This document shows, piece after piece, positions 52,868 through 62,557 of a DNA stretch of 64,000 nucleotides (positions are counted from its first letter, which is position 1; the number at the start of each line of letters is the position of its first letter). The DNA is from Flavobacteriales bacterium UBA6051. GTDB taxonomy: Bacteria > Bacteroidota > Bacteroidia > Flavobacteriales_D > Crocinitomicaceae. The stretch covers positions 1 through 64,000 of the forward strand of contig DIYP01000018.1 of assembly GCA_002427735.1 (NCBI GenBank). Direction: 5' to 3'. Below the pieces are notes generated by a model. It searched no databases. It was not told the origin of the DNA and saw only the letters and a program-made list of their open reading frames with translations. A program made the position numbers and the translations under genes.

Positions 52868-52898
52868 GCGATACTCTTTACGGAGTATCGCTTTTTTT
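52868..52898 (+). terminator. Terminator overlapping the convergent pqiA-like stop codon
   Basis: GCGATACTC (52868-52876) with GAGTATCGC (52883-52891), 6-nt loop, seven T. The loop contains the stop codon of the gene on the opposite strand. Confidence 0.87.
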
Positions 52899-53999
52899 AT
52901 ACAATGTATTCTCATCATCCTCATGCGTTGAGATTATTGACGACTCTTTTTCCTTAATCTTCAGTTTTTCTTTGATGGAAGCATCAAGAAGAAAGCCAAG
53001 AAGGATGGAAATTATGACATAACCGCCAAAATAATAGAGGCCAAATAGTACGTTGGCATCCATCTCCACGCCAGGGCTCATATTGGCAAAGCTTAAAAAT
53101 GCCAGGAACGCACCAACAACAAACACGTCTGCCATACTCCACTTGGCTAAATAAGAAAGTAGTTTGCGAAGTTTTTTAACACCGTGAATTGGGAAGAGAA
53201 GAATGACCAGCGTAAACAAAAGTTTAATTGATGGAAGAATGATGGAAAATGTTCCAATGGCTATGGCAACGGGTTTGTTACTCGTAGACCATAATAGGGA
53301 AATGACGTCCATGATTCCTTTGTTCTGATAGTAAAAATACGTGTACCCGGGAAATACTTTGTCAAAGCCAATGTTTTCATGCGCATTTTCACGAAGGTAG
53401 CTTTCTCCGTCTGCAACCAACTCTTTGGCAGTTTCTGCCCATTCAGGTCCATAAACGGGAACATATTTTATGTAATCAGCAATGTCACTGACACTTTTCA
53501 TATGGTCTACAATGTCTTCAAAGTATGGGATATCACTTGGGTGGACGTAAACTTTGATTGTCATATCTTTTTTAAAGGCAGCCATTTCCAGAATAGGGTT
53601 GCTTACCCCTTGTCCAAGCAGGGCCAATCCGATAAAGGAAAGGGCCATTGTTAAACCGTAAAATATGCGCCTTTTTGCGTAGATAAGCACCATCAGAATG
53701 AGAAAACCAAGTGAGGCAAAGAGTAGATTATAACCATGCGCCAGTGCATTGGAGTAGTGCACTTCTGCTTTGGCTACAGCAACTTCGAATTTTTCTTTTT
53801 TTTCATTCCAAGCTGTTTCACTGAAAACCCAATCACGGAAGGAGAGCAGGCGATCATTAAAGTTAAGAATATCCATGACCTCACTCTTGTGGGTCTTGAA
53901 TTGTTCCGATTCATTAACGCTCAGTTTAATTAGAAAAAAAGCGCTGATCAAAAAAATGAAGCCTAGAATTAAACCCGGCAGACTATATGCTCTATTCAT
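52878..53999 (-). CDS. PqiA-like (paraquat-inducible A family) membrane protein
   Basis: 373 aa. Segment 1 (about 9-27), a long periplasmic/cytoplasmic charged part, further membrane helices around 85-130 and four in the C-terminal third, including the PqiA signature YLAKWSMADVFVVGAFLAFLSFANMSPG (split by one loop). PqiA proteins are partners of MCE lipid-transport proteins; no MCE gene is adjacent. The last six codons (KKSDTP) and stop are encoded within the opposing gene's terminator hairpin. Confidence 0.78.
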   Translation of the reverse strand: MNRAYSLPGLILGFIFLISAFFLIKLSVNESEQFKTHKSEVMDILNFNDRLLSFRDWVFSETAWNEKKEKFEVAVAKAEVHYSNALAHGYNLLFASLGFLILMVLIYAKRRIFYGLTMALSFIGLALLGQGVSNPILEMAAFKKDMTIKVYVHPSDIPYFEDIVDHMKSVSDIADYIKYVPVYGPEWAETAKELVADGESYLRENAHENIGFDKVFPGYTYFYYQNKGIMDVISLLWSTSNKPVAIAIGTFSIILPSIKLLFTLVILLFPIHGVKKLRKLLSYLAKWSMADVFVVGAFLAFLSFANMSPGVEMDANVLFGLYYFGGYVIISILLGFLLDASIKEKLKIKEKESSIISTHEDDENTLYKKSDTP

Positions 54000-54062
54000 G
54001 TGGTCAATGTTTCTCCTAAAATACTCAATTTAGTATTGGTTGTAGTTTCACCCTGTTCTAAC

Positions 54063-54092
54063 AAAAAAAGCCCTGATACGAAGATCAGGGCT
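54063..54092 (-). terminator. Terminator after acyl-CoA dehydrogenase gene
   Basis: AGCCCTGAT (54069-54077) with ATCAGGGCT (54084-54092), 6-nt loop; seven T follow on the minus strand (54069-54063). Confidence 0.85.
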
Positions 54093-54115
54093 CTTAGATT
54101 CGAATTTTCTATTCA

Positions 54116-55906
54116 TTAAAAACAGTATTCATTCTTTTCTATCAATTTTGTAGCCACAAGTTGTCGTGCTTCTTTAGGATTAAAGGCTTCTGTTTTCGTA
54201 AAACGCTTGAGACCCATGAGCATCATTTTCAATTCATCGCCTTCTGCAAAAGAATTCAATGCATCTTTTCCGGCCTTATTAATCTTGTCGGCAACATCAT
54301 AGAAATAGGTTTTTACCATTGCAATTTGTTCCTGACAGTTTTCTTCTCCTTTTAATTCAATCATCTGTTGAACGCGAAGCAGAGCCGATTCAGCCATATA
54401 TGTATAAATTGCCATATCTGCTATGTTCATGAGAATCTCTTGTTCTTTAGAAAGTGTTTGCATTAATTTTTGCACTGCCGATCCAGCTACCATTAAGATT
54501 GTTTTCTTGAACCCAGTAAGGTATCCAATTTCATTGGCCAAGGTTCCTTCCGGTTTATCTCCGAAGTCAGGAATACTCATTAATTCGTTCGCCACTTGCA
54601 TAGCAGGTCCCATAAGGTCTAATTCACCTTTTAAAGCTCTGCGTAACACCATGTCGACTGTTAACAAGCGGTTGATTTCGTTTGTTCCTTCAAAAATTCG
54701 ATTAATGCGGGCGTCGCGGTAGGCACGTTCTACAGAAGACTCTGCAGAATAACCCATTCCTCCAAAAATTTGAACCGCTTCATCCACAACGTAGTCTAGT
54801 ACTTCTGAACCAGCTACCTTGAGAATTGCACATTCTGGCGCAAATTGTTCAATTCCTTTCAGCGTCGCTGTTCCTTTATCCATCCCTTCGGCTATATATC
54901 CTGCGATGGCATCATCAATATTTTGACCAGCTCGGTAAATAGCAGATTCTACTACAAACGTTTGAATAGTTTGTTCCGCAAGTTTATAGCGAATTGCTCC
55001 ATATTTAGAGATGGATCTTCCAAACTGCTCTCTTTCATTGGCATATTGAACCGAAGCTGTTATGGACTGCTTTGCTCCCCCCATAACACCTGCACCCAAC
55101 TTGATTCTTCCGATATTGAGGATGTTGAGTGCGATTTTGAACCCATTTTCACGTTCTGAAAGCATGTTCTCAACAGGAACTTTGACATTATTGAAGAAAA
55201 CTTGTCGGGTAGAGGACCCCTTGATTCCCATTTTCTTTTCTTCCGGGTTTAATGAAATTCCTTCGCTATTGGCCTCCACTAAAAATGCAGTTAACTTTTC
55301 ATCATCATCAATTTTCGCAAATACAGTGAACAGATTGGCAAAGCCACCGTTTGTGATCCACATTTTTTGCCCATTAATCGTATAATGTTTACCATCTTCT
55401 GTAAGAATAGCTTTGGTCTTTCCCGAGTTAGCATCTGAGCCAGAACCTGGTTCCGTTAAACAATATGCTGCCTTCCACTCGCCAGAGGCCAGTTTCGGAA
55501 TGTACTTTTTCTTTTGTTCGTCATTTCCATAATATAATAGTGGTAGGGTACCGATCCCTGTGTGCGCTCCGTAGGCAACAGAAAAGGAATATCCCATGGC
55601 CAACCTTTCTGTTGCAAGTAATGAGGTTTTAAAGTCCACGCCCATTCCTCCTAACTCTTCTGGAACTGACATTCCTAACAATCCAAGTGCTCCTGCTTTT
55701 TCCATGATGGAAGGCATTAGCCCTTCTTCCATAGCGTCTATACGTTCAATATGGGGAACAACTTCTGTTGCAATGAAGTCATCACACATATCGGCAATCA
55801 TCCGTTGTTCTTCTGTCCAGTTTTCTGGAATAAAAATGTCTGCGGGCGCTGTATCCCGAATAATGAACTCTCCTCCTTTGATGGGTTTTTTATCTTCTGT
55901 GGCCAT
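54116..55906 (-). CDS. Acyl-CoA dehydrogenase, long VLCAD-like form
   Basis: 596 aa, FAD enzyme of fatty-acid beta-oxidation. N-terminal domain (MCDDFIATEVVPHIERID), FAD-binding TEPGSGSDANS and KMWITNGGFA, C-terminal catalytic Glu in RIFEGTNEINRLL, then an additional helical C-terminal domain (about 430-596) typical of VLCAD/ACAD9-type enzymes that bind membranes or dimerise. Located 2.5 kb downstream of the thiolase, on the same strand, separated by a helicase and a divergent gene; probably a separate transcript of the same pathway, with its own terminator. Confidence 0.9.
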   Translation of the reverse strand: MATEDKKPIKGGEFIIRDTAPADIFIPENWTEEQRMIADMCDDFIATEVVPHIERIDAMEEGLMPSIMEKAGALGLLGMSVPEELGGMGVDFKTSLLATERLAMGYSFSVAYGAHTGIGTLPLLYYGNDEQKKKYIPKLASGEWKAAYCLTEPGSGSDANSGKTKAILTEDGKHYTINGQKMWITNGGFANLFTVFAKIDDDEKLTAFLVEANSEGISLNPEEKKMGIKGSSTRQVFFNNVKVPVENMLSERENGFKIALNILNIGRIKLGAGVMGGAKQSITASVQYANEREQFGRSISKYGAIRYKLAEQTIQTFVVESAIYRAGQNIDDAIAGYIAEGMDKGTATLKGIEQFAPECAILKVAGSEVLDYVVDEAVQIFGGMGYSAESSVERAYRDARINRIFEGTNEINRLLTVDMVLRRALKGELDLMGPAMQVANELMSIPDFGDKPEGTLANEIGYLTGFKKTILMVAGSAVQKLMQTLSKEQEILMNIADMAIYTYMAESALLRVQQMIELKGEENCQEQIAMVKTYFYDVADKINKAGKDALNSFAEGDELKMMLMGLKRFTKTEAFNPKEARQLVATKLIEKNEYCF

Positions 55907-56038
55907 TTATTTTGATAATAATTGAATTAGTACTACTAAAGTAGTAAAATATTAATTGTTATGCATGCATATCATGTGTGATTTTGGAACCATCTGGTTA
56001 AAAAATCATAATTTTAGTGGAGTAGATATTTAAATCGG

Positions 56039-57058
56039 ATGAAGAGACTATTGTTTCTATTGGCTTTTAGTTCATGTGCTTACTCTTGGGGGCAAATGAA
56101 TACAGAGGCAAACATGCTGGAACAACAGATTAATGGACTTAGTCTGGTCTCAATGAATCGTTTAATAGAGCCTGATGAAGCAGAGCCAATTACGGCAATG
56201 AAGGCAAATTGGGTTTCGGTGATTCCATTTGCATTTATGCCTTCTAAAAGCTCTTCTGGACTTGTGTTTGATAGTAAATGGCAGTGGGCCGGAGAAAGAG
56301 TAGTTGGTGCAACTGCTTCTATCCGATTAATGCACGAAAAGGGTGTTAAGGTAATGCTCAAACCGCAAATTTGGGTAGGACATGGTGTTTTTACGGGTGA
56401 AATCAGAATGGATAATGAAAAAGAGTGGTTGAAGTTCGAAAAAGAATATGAGGAGTTTATAATGACATTTGCCAAGCTTGCCGAGCAGGAAAAAGTTGAA
56501 ATGCTGTGCTTAGGAACTGAGATGAACCACTTTACCGTTGATCGAGCCGATTTCTGGAAACAACTAATAAAAGATGTCCGAGAAGTTTACAGTGGTCAAC
56601 TTACCTACGCAGAAAATTGGGACGCATATGAAAAAGTAACCTTCTGGGATCAGCTCGATTTTATAGGAATTGATGCTTATTTCCCTGTGGCCAATGGTGA
56701 TGACCCTGGTCTGGATGAGTTGATGACAGGTTGGCGTGATTTGGAGAAAAAAATAGCGGCGTTTTCAGATACCTGGAAGAAAAAAATACTTTTTACCGAG
56801 TATGGTTACCGCAGTATTTCCGACTGTGCAGCTACTCCATGGGACTACAAATCCTCTAGCAAAAATAGTGAACAGGCTCAATGGAATGCTCTAGAGGCGC
56901 TTTATCAAACGATATGGGACAAGGCGTATTTGGCCGGAGGTTTTCTTTGGAAATGGTATCCGGATCATTCATCGGCGGGTGGTAGCAAGAACAATATGTT
57001 TACCGTTCAAAACAAAAAAGCGGAAGAGTTGGTTAGGACTGTTTATAGTCGAAAATAA
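56039..57058 (+). CDS. Exported GH113-like glycoside hydrolase
   Basis: 339 aa. Signal peptide (MKRLLFLLAFSSCAYSWG), then a TIM barrel of the GH113/GTA type: acid/base Glu in LCLGTEMNHF, nucleophile Glu in ILFTEYGYRSI, FIGIDAYFPV and GGFLWKWYPDHSSAGG lining the pocket. GH113 includes beta-mannanases, so mannan or a similar beta-glycan is the best guess. It is the only plus-strand gene among the beta-oxidation genes; no other polysaccharide-utilisation gene is adjacent. Confidence 0.75.
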   Translation: MKRLLFLLAFSSCAYSWGQMNTEANMLEQQINGLSLVSMNRLIEPDEAEPITAMKANWVSVIPFAFMPSKSSSGLVFDSKWQWAGERVVGATASIRLMHEKGVKVMLKPQIWVGHGVFTGEIRMDNEKEWLKFEKEYEEFIMTFAKLAEQEKVEMLCLGTEMNHFTVDRADFWKQLIKDVREVYSGQLTYAENWDAYEKVTFWDQLDFIGIDAYFPVANGDDPGLDELMTGWRDLEKKIAAFSDTWKKKILFTEYGYRSISDCAATPWDYKSSSKNSEQAQWNALEALYQTIWDKAYLAGGFLWKWYPDHSSAGGSKNNMFTVQNKKAEELVRTVYSRK

Positions 57059-57068
57059 ATTCAATCCA

Positions 57069-58379
57069 TTATCTGGAAATGGCAATTTTTATGCGCTTTC
57101 CCTTAATTTTTTCTTTGTGAATACGCTTCATGAATAACCGAGTAACATTACTTGAAATAGCGACATAAGCTGCCCGATCTTGAAGTGTAATTAGACCAAT
57201 TTCATCTTTTTTTAACCCTCCCTTTTTGAATAAAAACCCAACCAAGTCAATTTTGTTGATCTTGTCTTTTTTACCCCCACCAAAGTAGATAGTGGTCCAT
57301 GTGGGCGAGGGGACAGTCCATCCAGATGCCATTTTGTAAATGGATGTTGGTGCCTCAATATATTCGGGAAACGTAGTTGTATCTCCTTTAAAGAGGTATG
57401 AATTTCCTGAGTTTGACATTCGAGCAGTTCTTCCCTGCCTATGTGTAAAGGCTTCGGGACTTCCCGGGTATTGGTAATGGACCACATGCTTTACCTCAGG
57501 AATATCTAGCCCGCGCGCACCAAGGTCTGTGCAGATCAATATGTCAGAGCTACTATTTCTATACTTGATTAATGCGCGCTCCCGCTGATCCTGATCCATT
57601 CCGCCGTGATAAAATACAGTTACAATACCCATTTCATTGAGTTGGTTACTGACATCTTCCGCCACTTCACGATAGTTGCAAAACACAATTGATTTCTCAT
57701 TAGAAAAAGAACACAAAAGGGAAAAGAGCGTTTGGATAATATCGTTTTCATAGAGAACGAGATGCTCTGCTACAGCAATGTCCTGATCATTGCTTAAATG
57801 ATCGATGAAATACGCTTTCTGCATGGGGATGAAACCAGGAAATTCATCAATTCTTGTTGCAGAAACAAGTAATTTTTTCTCAAGTCTGGAGAGTTTTTCG
57901 ACAATGAACTCCATGTCCTCTTGAAAACCGAATTCAAGGCACTTGTCAAACTCGTCGATCACTAAAAAAGGCGTTTTCTCTAATTCTTCCAGATGCCCAC
58001 GATCAATGTGATCCGCAAGTCTGCCAGGTGTCCCAATTAAAACGAGGGGAGAAACAGTAAGGCTATTTTTTTCGGATTGAATAGAGTGACCACCATAGCA
58101 TGTGAGTATCTTTTTCTTTGTTTTCAACGATCGAAAAACCGTTTCAATTTGAAGACATAATTCCCTGGAAGGAGCTAGAATAACAGATTGTATCCCATTA
58201 GTTTCAACATCTATGTGATTGAGAATGCTCAGGAGAAAAGCCAGTGTTTTTCCTGATCCTGTTTTCGAGTACAAAACGGTATTTGTATGCTTCTCTGTCG
58301 CTAGAATTGTTTGCTCCTGCATCCCGAGCAGTGAAGCGTGCCCTGCATTTTTTATGAGGGCTTTCAATTCAGTTTTCAT
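57069..58379 (-). CDS. DbpA-like DEAD-box RNA helicase
   Basis: 436 aa. Motif I SKTGSGKT, Ia APSRELC, Ib TPGRLADH, II reads DEFD rather than DEAD, III SAT, V ARGLDIPEV, VI HRQGRTARM, then a C-terminal DbpA-type RNA-binding domain (about 360-436: TIYFGGGKKDKINKIDLVGFLF, KIKGKRIKIAI). DbpA acts on 23S rRNA hairpin 92 during 50S assembly. The N-terminus is short: the usual Q-motif region is reduced (ALIKNAGHASLLGMQEQTI). It starts 9 nt after the thiolase stop. Confidence 0.88.
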   Translation of the reverse strand: MKTELKALIKNAGHASLLGMQEQTILATEKHTNTVLYSKTGSGKTLAFLLSILNHIDVETNGIQSVILAPSRELCLQIETVFRSLKTKKKILTCYGGHSIQSEKNSLTVSPLVLIGTPGRLADHIDRGHLEELEKTPFLVIDEFDKCLEFGFQEDMEFIVEKLSRLEKKLLVSATRIDEFPGFIPMQKAYFIDHLSNDQDIAVAEHLVLYENDIIQTLFSLLCSFSNEKSIVFCNYREVAEDVSNQLNEMGIVTVFYHGGMDQDQRERALIKYRNSSSDILICTDLGARGLDIPEVKHVVHYQYPGSPEAFTHRQGRTARMSNSGNSYLFKGDTTTFPEYIEAPTSIYKMASGWTVPSPTWTTIYFGGGKKDKINKIDLVGFLFKKGGLKKDEIGLITLQDRAAYVAISSNVTRLFMKRIHKEKIKGKRIKIAISR

Positions 58380-58388
58380 TGATCGTTT

Positions 58389-59564
58389 TTAGAGCATTTC
58401 AATGACACCTGCAGCACCTTGACCAGTTCCAACACACATGGTTACCACTCCATATTTTTGATCACGGCGCTTCAATTCGTTCATCATTTGAACGGTCAAT
58501 TTTGCGCCCGTACATCCCAGCGGGTGTCCAAGTGCAACAGCGCCTCCATTTACATTTACGATGTCTGGATTTAACCCTGCTTGACGAATCACAGCAAGTG
58601 ATTGTGATGCAAATGCTTCGTTCAACTCGAACAAAGAAATGTCATTCATTGTTAATCCAGCTGCTTTAATAGCCTTTGGAATCGCATTCACAGGGCCAAT
58701 TCCCATGATACGCGGTTCAACTCCGACAACGCTGTATGAGGCAAGTCTTGCGACAGGTTCCAGATTTAACTCTTTGACCATTTCTTCTGACATAACCAGG
58801 CAGAAAGCCGCCCCATCAGAAGTTTGTGAAGAGTTTCCTGCTGTTACCGACCCTCCATTAGCAAATACAGGTCTCAGTTTTCCGAGACCTTCCATCGTAC
58901 TTGCGCGAGGACCTTCGTCTGTATCAACGGTATATGTTCGTTCCTGACGCTTTTCATTTTCGTCAAGGTAAACTTGTTTTACCTCAATGGGAACAATATC
59001 ATCTTTGAACCTACCTGCATTTATTGCAGCAATGGCCTTTTCATGTGAGTTCAGGGCGAATTGATCCTGATCTTCTCGTGACACATTAAATTGTTTGGCA
59101 ACGGCTTCAGCTGTTAATCCCATTCCCCAATACCAAGAAGGATTTTCCTTTCCAATACTCGGATTAGGAACAATCCGCCATCCTCCCATTGCCATGATGG
59201 ACATTGACTCAACGCCACCCGCTATAATACAATCGGCCATTCCACTTTCAATTTTAGCAGTGGCGATAGCAATTGTTTCTAATCCAGATGAACAATAACG
59301 ATTTACGGTCATACCTGGTACTTTCTCCGTGTCCAGTCCCATAAGTGAAATCATTCGTCCTACATTTAAACCTTGTTCAGCCTCGGGTGTTGCATTTCCA
59401 ACAATAACGTCGTCAATACGCTCCTTGTCAAGTTGAGGCACATCGGCCATAATATGTTTTATAACGTCTGTGGCAAGATCATCAGGACGTGTAAATCTGA
59501 AACCGCCTCGTCCGGCTTTCCCAACAGCCGTTCGATACCCTGTAACTATATATGCTCTTCTCAT
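58389..59564 (-). CDS. Acetyl-CoA C-acyltransferase (3-ketoacyl-CoA thiolase)
   Basis: 391 aa. Last step of beta-oxidation. Nucleophile Cys in VNRYCSSGLETIAIA, His in NVNGGAVALGHPLGCTGAKL, second Cys in CVGTGQGAAGV. Twelve nt after the dehydrogenase/hydratase gene, so translated from the same message; FadA/FadI-like. Confidence 0.93.
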   Translation of the reverse strand: MRRAYIVTGYRTAVGKAGRGGFRFTRPDDLATDVIKHIMADVPQLDKERIDDVIVGNATPEAEQGLNVGRMISLMGLDTEKVPGMTVNRYCSSGLETIAIATAKIESGMADCIIAGGVESMSIMAMGGWRIVPNPSIGKENPSWYWGMGLTAEAVAKQFNVSREDQDQFALNSHEKAIAAINAGRFKDDIVPIEVKQVYLDENEKRQERTYTVDTDEGPRASTMEGLGKLRPVFANGGSVTAGNSSQTSDGAAFCLVMSEEMVKELNLEPVARLASYSVVGVEPRIMGIGPVNAIPKAIKAAGLTMNDISLFELNEAFASQSLAVIRQAGLNPDIVNVNGGAVALGHPLGCTGAKLTVQMMNELKRRDQKYGVVTMCVGTGQGAAGVIEML

Positions 59565-59576
59565 AATGTAATTCTA

Positions 59577-61982
59577 TCAGTTACGTAAAACTTTACCTGT
59601 TTTAACTATACTTTCTAATCGCTCTAGCGTTTTCCGTTCCGTACAAAGCTCTAGAAAGGCCTTTCGCTCAAGATCCAATAGGTACTGCTCTGATACGGTT
59701 GTGTTTTCGGATAAGTCTCCGCCACATAGAACAAAGCCAAGTTTCTCAGAAATAACCCGGTCATGCTCAGACATATAATTTCCAGAAAGCATCGTGTCAG
59801 CACCGACGTAAACAATCCCCAGACCTTCGTTCCCCATAACTGTAATGTTTCTTTCACGTTTCGGAGCAACGTATCCTTCTTCCGCCATATCAATGCAGGC
59901 TTCTTTTGCTCGTGCTAATTGATGATCGCGACTCACAACGACCTCATCAAGTCCCTCGCGCAAATATCCCAGATCAAAGGCTTCGTATGCGGAGGTTGAA
60001 ACTTTCGCCTGACCAATGGTTAGGAAACGATCCCGCATTCGATTGATTTTAATATCTCCATCCTTCAATTCATCTGAAAGGCGTTTAGCAAATTCTTTAG
60101 AACCTCCGCCTCCTGGAATGAGTCCTACACCAAATTCGACTAGTCCCATGTAAAGTTCAGCATGCGCTATTACTTTATCCGCATGCATCGAGAGTTCACA
60201 TCCACCTCCTAGTGCCATGTTATGAGGTGCTGCTACGACTGGAATATTGGAATAGCGTATTCGCATCATAGTATCTTGAAAGGCTTTGACGGCGAAATTT
60301 AATTCATCGTAGTCCTGCTCAACGGCCATCATAAATATCATCCCGACATTAGCCCCTGCAGAAAAATGTTGTCCGTTGTTTGAGATGACAAGGCCTCGGT
60401 GGTCTTCTTCCGCGAGATCTAGTGCTTTATTGATTCCTTCGATAACACCACCGCCAATCGTGTTCATTTTCGTGTGGAATTCAAGATTTAGAATTCCATC
60501 GCCCAAATCAACAATGGTTGTATCTGAGTTGCCCCATACTTTATTTTCTGCTCTCAGAGAATCAAGCATGACTAAGTCTTCCGTTCCAGGAACAACTTTG
60601 TAACTTTTAGAAGCGATATCATAATATAGCTTTTGTCCATTCTCCGTTGAATAAAACTGTGTAAATCCAGCAGCTTTCATTTCAGCAATCCAATCAGCCG
60701 CTTGTTTTTGTTCTTTTTCAATCAGCTTAAGCCCTTCGTTAAAGCCAAGAATATCCCAGGTTTCAAATGGACCTAGTTCCCATCCAAAACCAGCCTTTAG
60801 CGCATCATCTATCTTGTAAAGATCATCTGTTATCTCAGGTATTCTGTTTGATACATAGGCAAAAAGTCCTCCGAAAATTTTTCGATAGAACTCGCCAGCT
60901 CTGTCCATTCCCATCAACAGCATTTTCGTTCGTTGACGAAGGTCTTCAATGGGCTTTGCCATGTCCAACGTAGGGAATTTGACACGCGATTTTTCTTTAT
61001 ACTCCAATGATTTTAAGTCCAATGCGAGAATTTGGCTTTTGCCGTTATCGTCTTTCACCTTTTTGTAGAAACCTTGTTTGGTTTTAGAGCCCAACCAATT
61101 ATTGTCTACCATTTTCGTAATGTAGTCGGGAAGTGCAAACAAAGCAATTTCTTCGTCATTCGGACAATTATCCTTGATGCCATTCGCAACGTGAACTAAA
61201 GTATCCAGTCCAACGACATCGCAAGTTCTAAAGGTTGCCGATTTGGGTCTACCCATTACAGGCCCGGAAAGCTTGTCCACTTCTTCCACCGTCATTCCCA
61301 TTTCCTCTACAGCATGGAAAAGTGACATAATTGAATAAACACCAACGCGGTTGGCGATAAAGGCAGGTGTATCTTTACAGAAAACAGTTTTCTTACCGAG
61401 ATATCGACTCCCATAATCCATTAGGAAATCAATAATTTCAGGATCTGTTTCTGGAGATGGAATGATTTCCAGTAATTGTAAATAACGAGGTGGATTAAAG
61501 AAGTGAGTTCCGCAAAAATGCTTTTTAAAGTCATCGCTTCTTCCCTCTAGCATCATATGAATTGGTATACCGGAGGTGTTGGTCGTAATCAGTGTACCTT
61601 CCTTTCGGTACTTTTCGACATTTTCGAATACTTGTTGCTTTATATCCAAACGTTCAATAACAACTTCGATGATCCAATCACAATCGGCAATTTTCGACAA
61701 ATCATCATCGAAATTCCCTGTTTCAATTCGTTGGGCAAACGATTTTCTGTAAATGGGCGAAGGGTTTGATTTTAGGGCAAAGTTTAGCGCACCGTTTACA
61801 ACTTTGTTTCTAAACGTTGGAGAAGATTCTGTTAACCCTTTTTTCTTGTCTTCTTCAGTCAGTTCGTTTGGTACGATATCCAATAACAGAACTTCGCATC
61901 CAATGTTAGCAAAATGACAAGCTATTCGTGACCCCATTACACCAGATCCAAGAACAGCAACTTTACGAATATGTCGATTCAT
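59577..61982 (-). CDS. 3-hydroxyacyl-CoA dehydrogenase / enoyl-CoA hydratase (FadN-like)
   Basis: 801 aa. N-terminal NAD-binding domain VAVLGSGVMGSRIACHFAN and dehydrogenase core (GTHFFNPPRYLQLLEI, FCKDTPAFIANRVGV) up to about 420, then a C-terminal enoyl-CoA hydratase/crotonase domain (GLVISNNGQHFSAGANVG, MALGGGCELSMHAD). The order HAD then ECH is that of B. subtilis FadN, the reverse of E. coli FadB. Forms the beta-oxidation unit with the downstream thiolase; preceded 9 nt upstream by the MarR regulator gene. Confidence 0.92.
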   Translation of the reverse strand: MNRHIRKVAVLGSGVMGSRIACHFANIGCEVLLLDIVPNELTEEDKKKGLTESSPTFRNKVVNGALNFALKSNPSPIYRKSFAQRIETGNFDDDLSKIADCDWIIEVVIERLDIKQQVFENVEKYRKEGTLITTNTSGIPIHMMLEGRSDDFKKHFCGTHFFNPPRYLQLLEIIPSPETDPEIIDFLMDYGSRYLGKKTVFCKDTPAFIANRVGVYSIMSLFHAVEEMGMTVEEVDKLSGPVMGRPKSATFRTCDVVGLDTLVHVANGIKDNCPNDEEIALFALPDYITKMVDNNWLGSKTKQGFYKKVKDDNGKSQILALDLKSLEYKEKSRVKFPTLDMAKPIEDLRQRTKMLLMGMDRAGEFYRKIFGGLFAYVSNRIPEITDDLYKIDDALKAGFGWELGPFETWDILGFNEGLKLIEKEQKQAADWIAEMKAAGFTQFYSTENGQKLYYDIASKSYKVVPGTEDLVMLDSLRAENKVWGNSDTTIVDLGDGILNLEFHTKMNTIGGGVIEGINKALDLAEEDHRGLVISNNGQHFSAGANVGMIFMMAVEQDYDELNFAVKAFQDTMMRIRYSNIPVVAAPHNMALGGGCELSMHADKVIAHAELYMGLVEFGVGLIPGGGGSKEFAKRLSDELKDGDIKINRMRDRFLTIGQAKVSTSAYEAFDLGYLREGLDEVVVSRDHQLARAKEACIDMAEEGYVAPKRERNITVMGNEGLGIVYVGADTMLSGNYMSEHDRVISEKLGFVLCGGDLSENTTVSEQYLLDLERKAFLELCTERKTLERLESIVKTGKVLRN

Positions 61983-61991
61983 ACCTGCGAC

Positions 61992-62438
61992 TTAAAAATT
62001 ATTTAATTCAATATCTAATGTTGTATCCATTCGTTCGGCTACTTCGAAGAATGTTTTCAGTTTTCCTTTTGGAATATTTGCCATCAAACGCTCGTTGAAG
62101 TCAAGGATAACGTGCTTAGCAATTCGTCGTTTGTCAATGCCTTCCTGCGTGAGGAAAATGAGCACTTTTCTCTTGTCCTTCGCATCCGGCTCTCTGCGGA
62201 TCAGACCGTTATCTTCCATCGTTTTTAGCGTACGTGACAAACTGGTCGGTTCCATGCCCATTTTTGGGCCCAATTGTGTGCTCGGTGTTCCTTCTTTGTC
62301 AACATTCAAGAGGATAAAACCTATAGACACAGTCAAGCCATATTCATTGGCTTTTTGGTTGTACATACGAGAGATCTTATGCCATAAATGACGGATTACG
62401 AAGTCCACTAAATATCCTTTATCTTTTTCTTCTGCCAT
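61992..62438 (-). CDS. MarR-family transcriptional regulator
   Basis: 148-aa winged-helix regulator: FVIRHLWHKISRMYNQKANEYGLTVS, recognition helix PSTQLGPKMGMEPTSLSRTLKTMEDNGLI (in two parts) and the wing RREPDAKDKRKVLIFLTQEG. First gene of the beta-oxidation run (9 nt before the FadN-like gene), so it probably represses the run and is released by acyl-CoA. The promoter region 62439-62557 has no clear palindrome by eye. Confidence 0.88.
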   Translation of the reverse strand: MAEEKDKGYLVDFVIRHLWHKISRMYNQKANEYGLTVSIGFILLNVDKEGTPSTQLGPKMGMEPTSLSRTLKTMEDNGLIRREPDAKDKRKVLIFLTQEGIDKRRIAKHVILDFNERLMANIPKGKLKTFFEVAERMDTTLDIELNNF

Positions 62439-62557
62439 AATCTTATTTAGACGTTTATTTCAAGACGTGTAAATGTAGCAAAAAGTTTTATGCAGACATA
62501 AGAAAAATAGCTGTTGTTCAGTTAGAAAATGTTAAATCGAATCAGGATATCCCTAGA

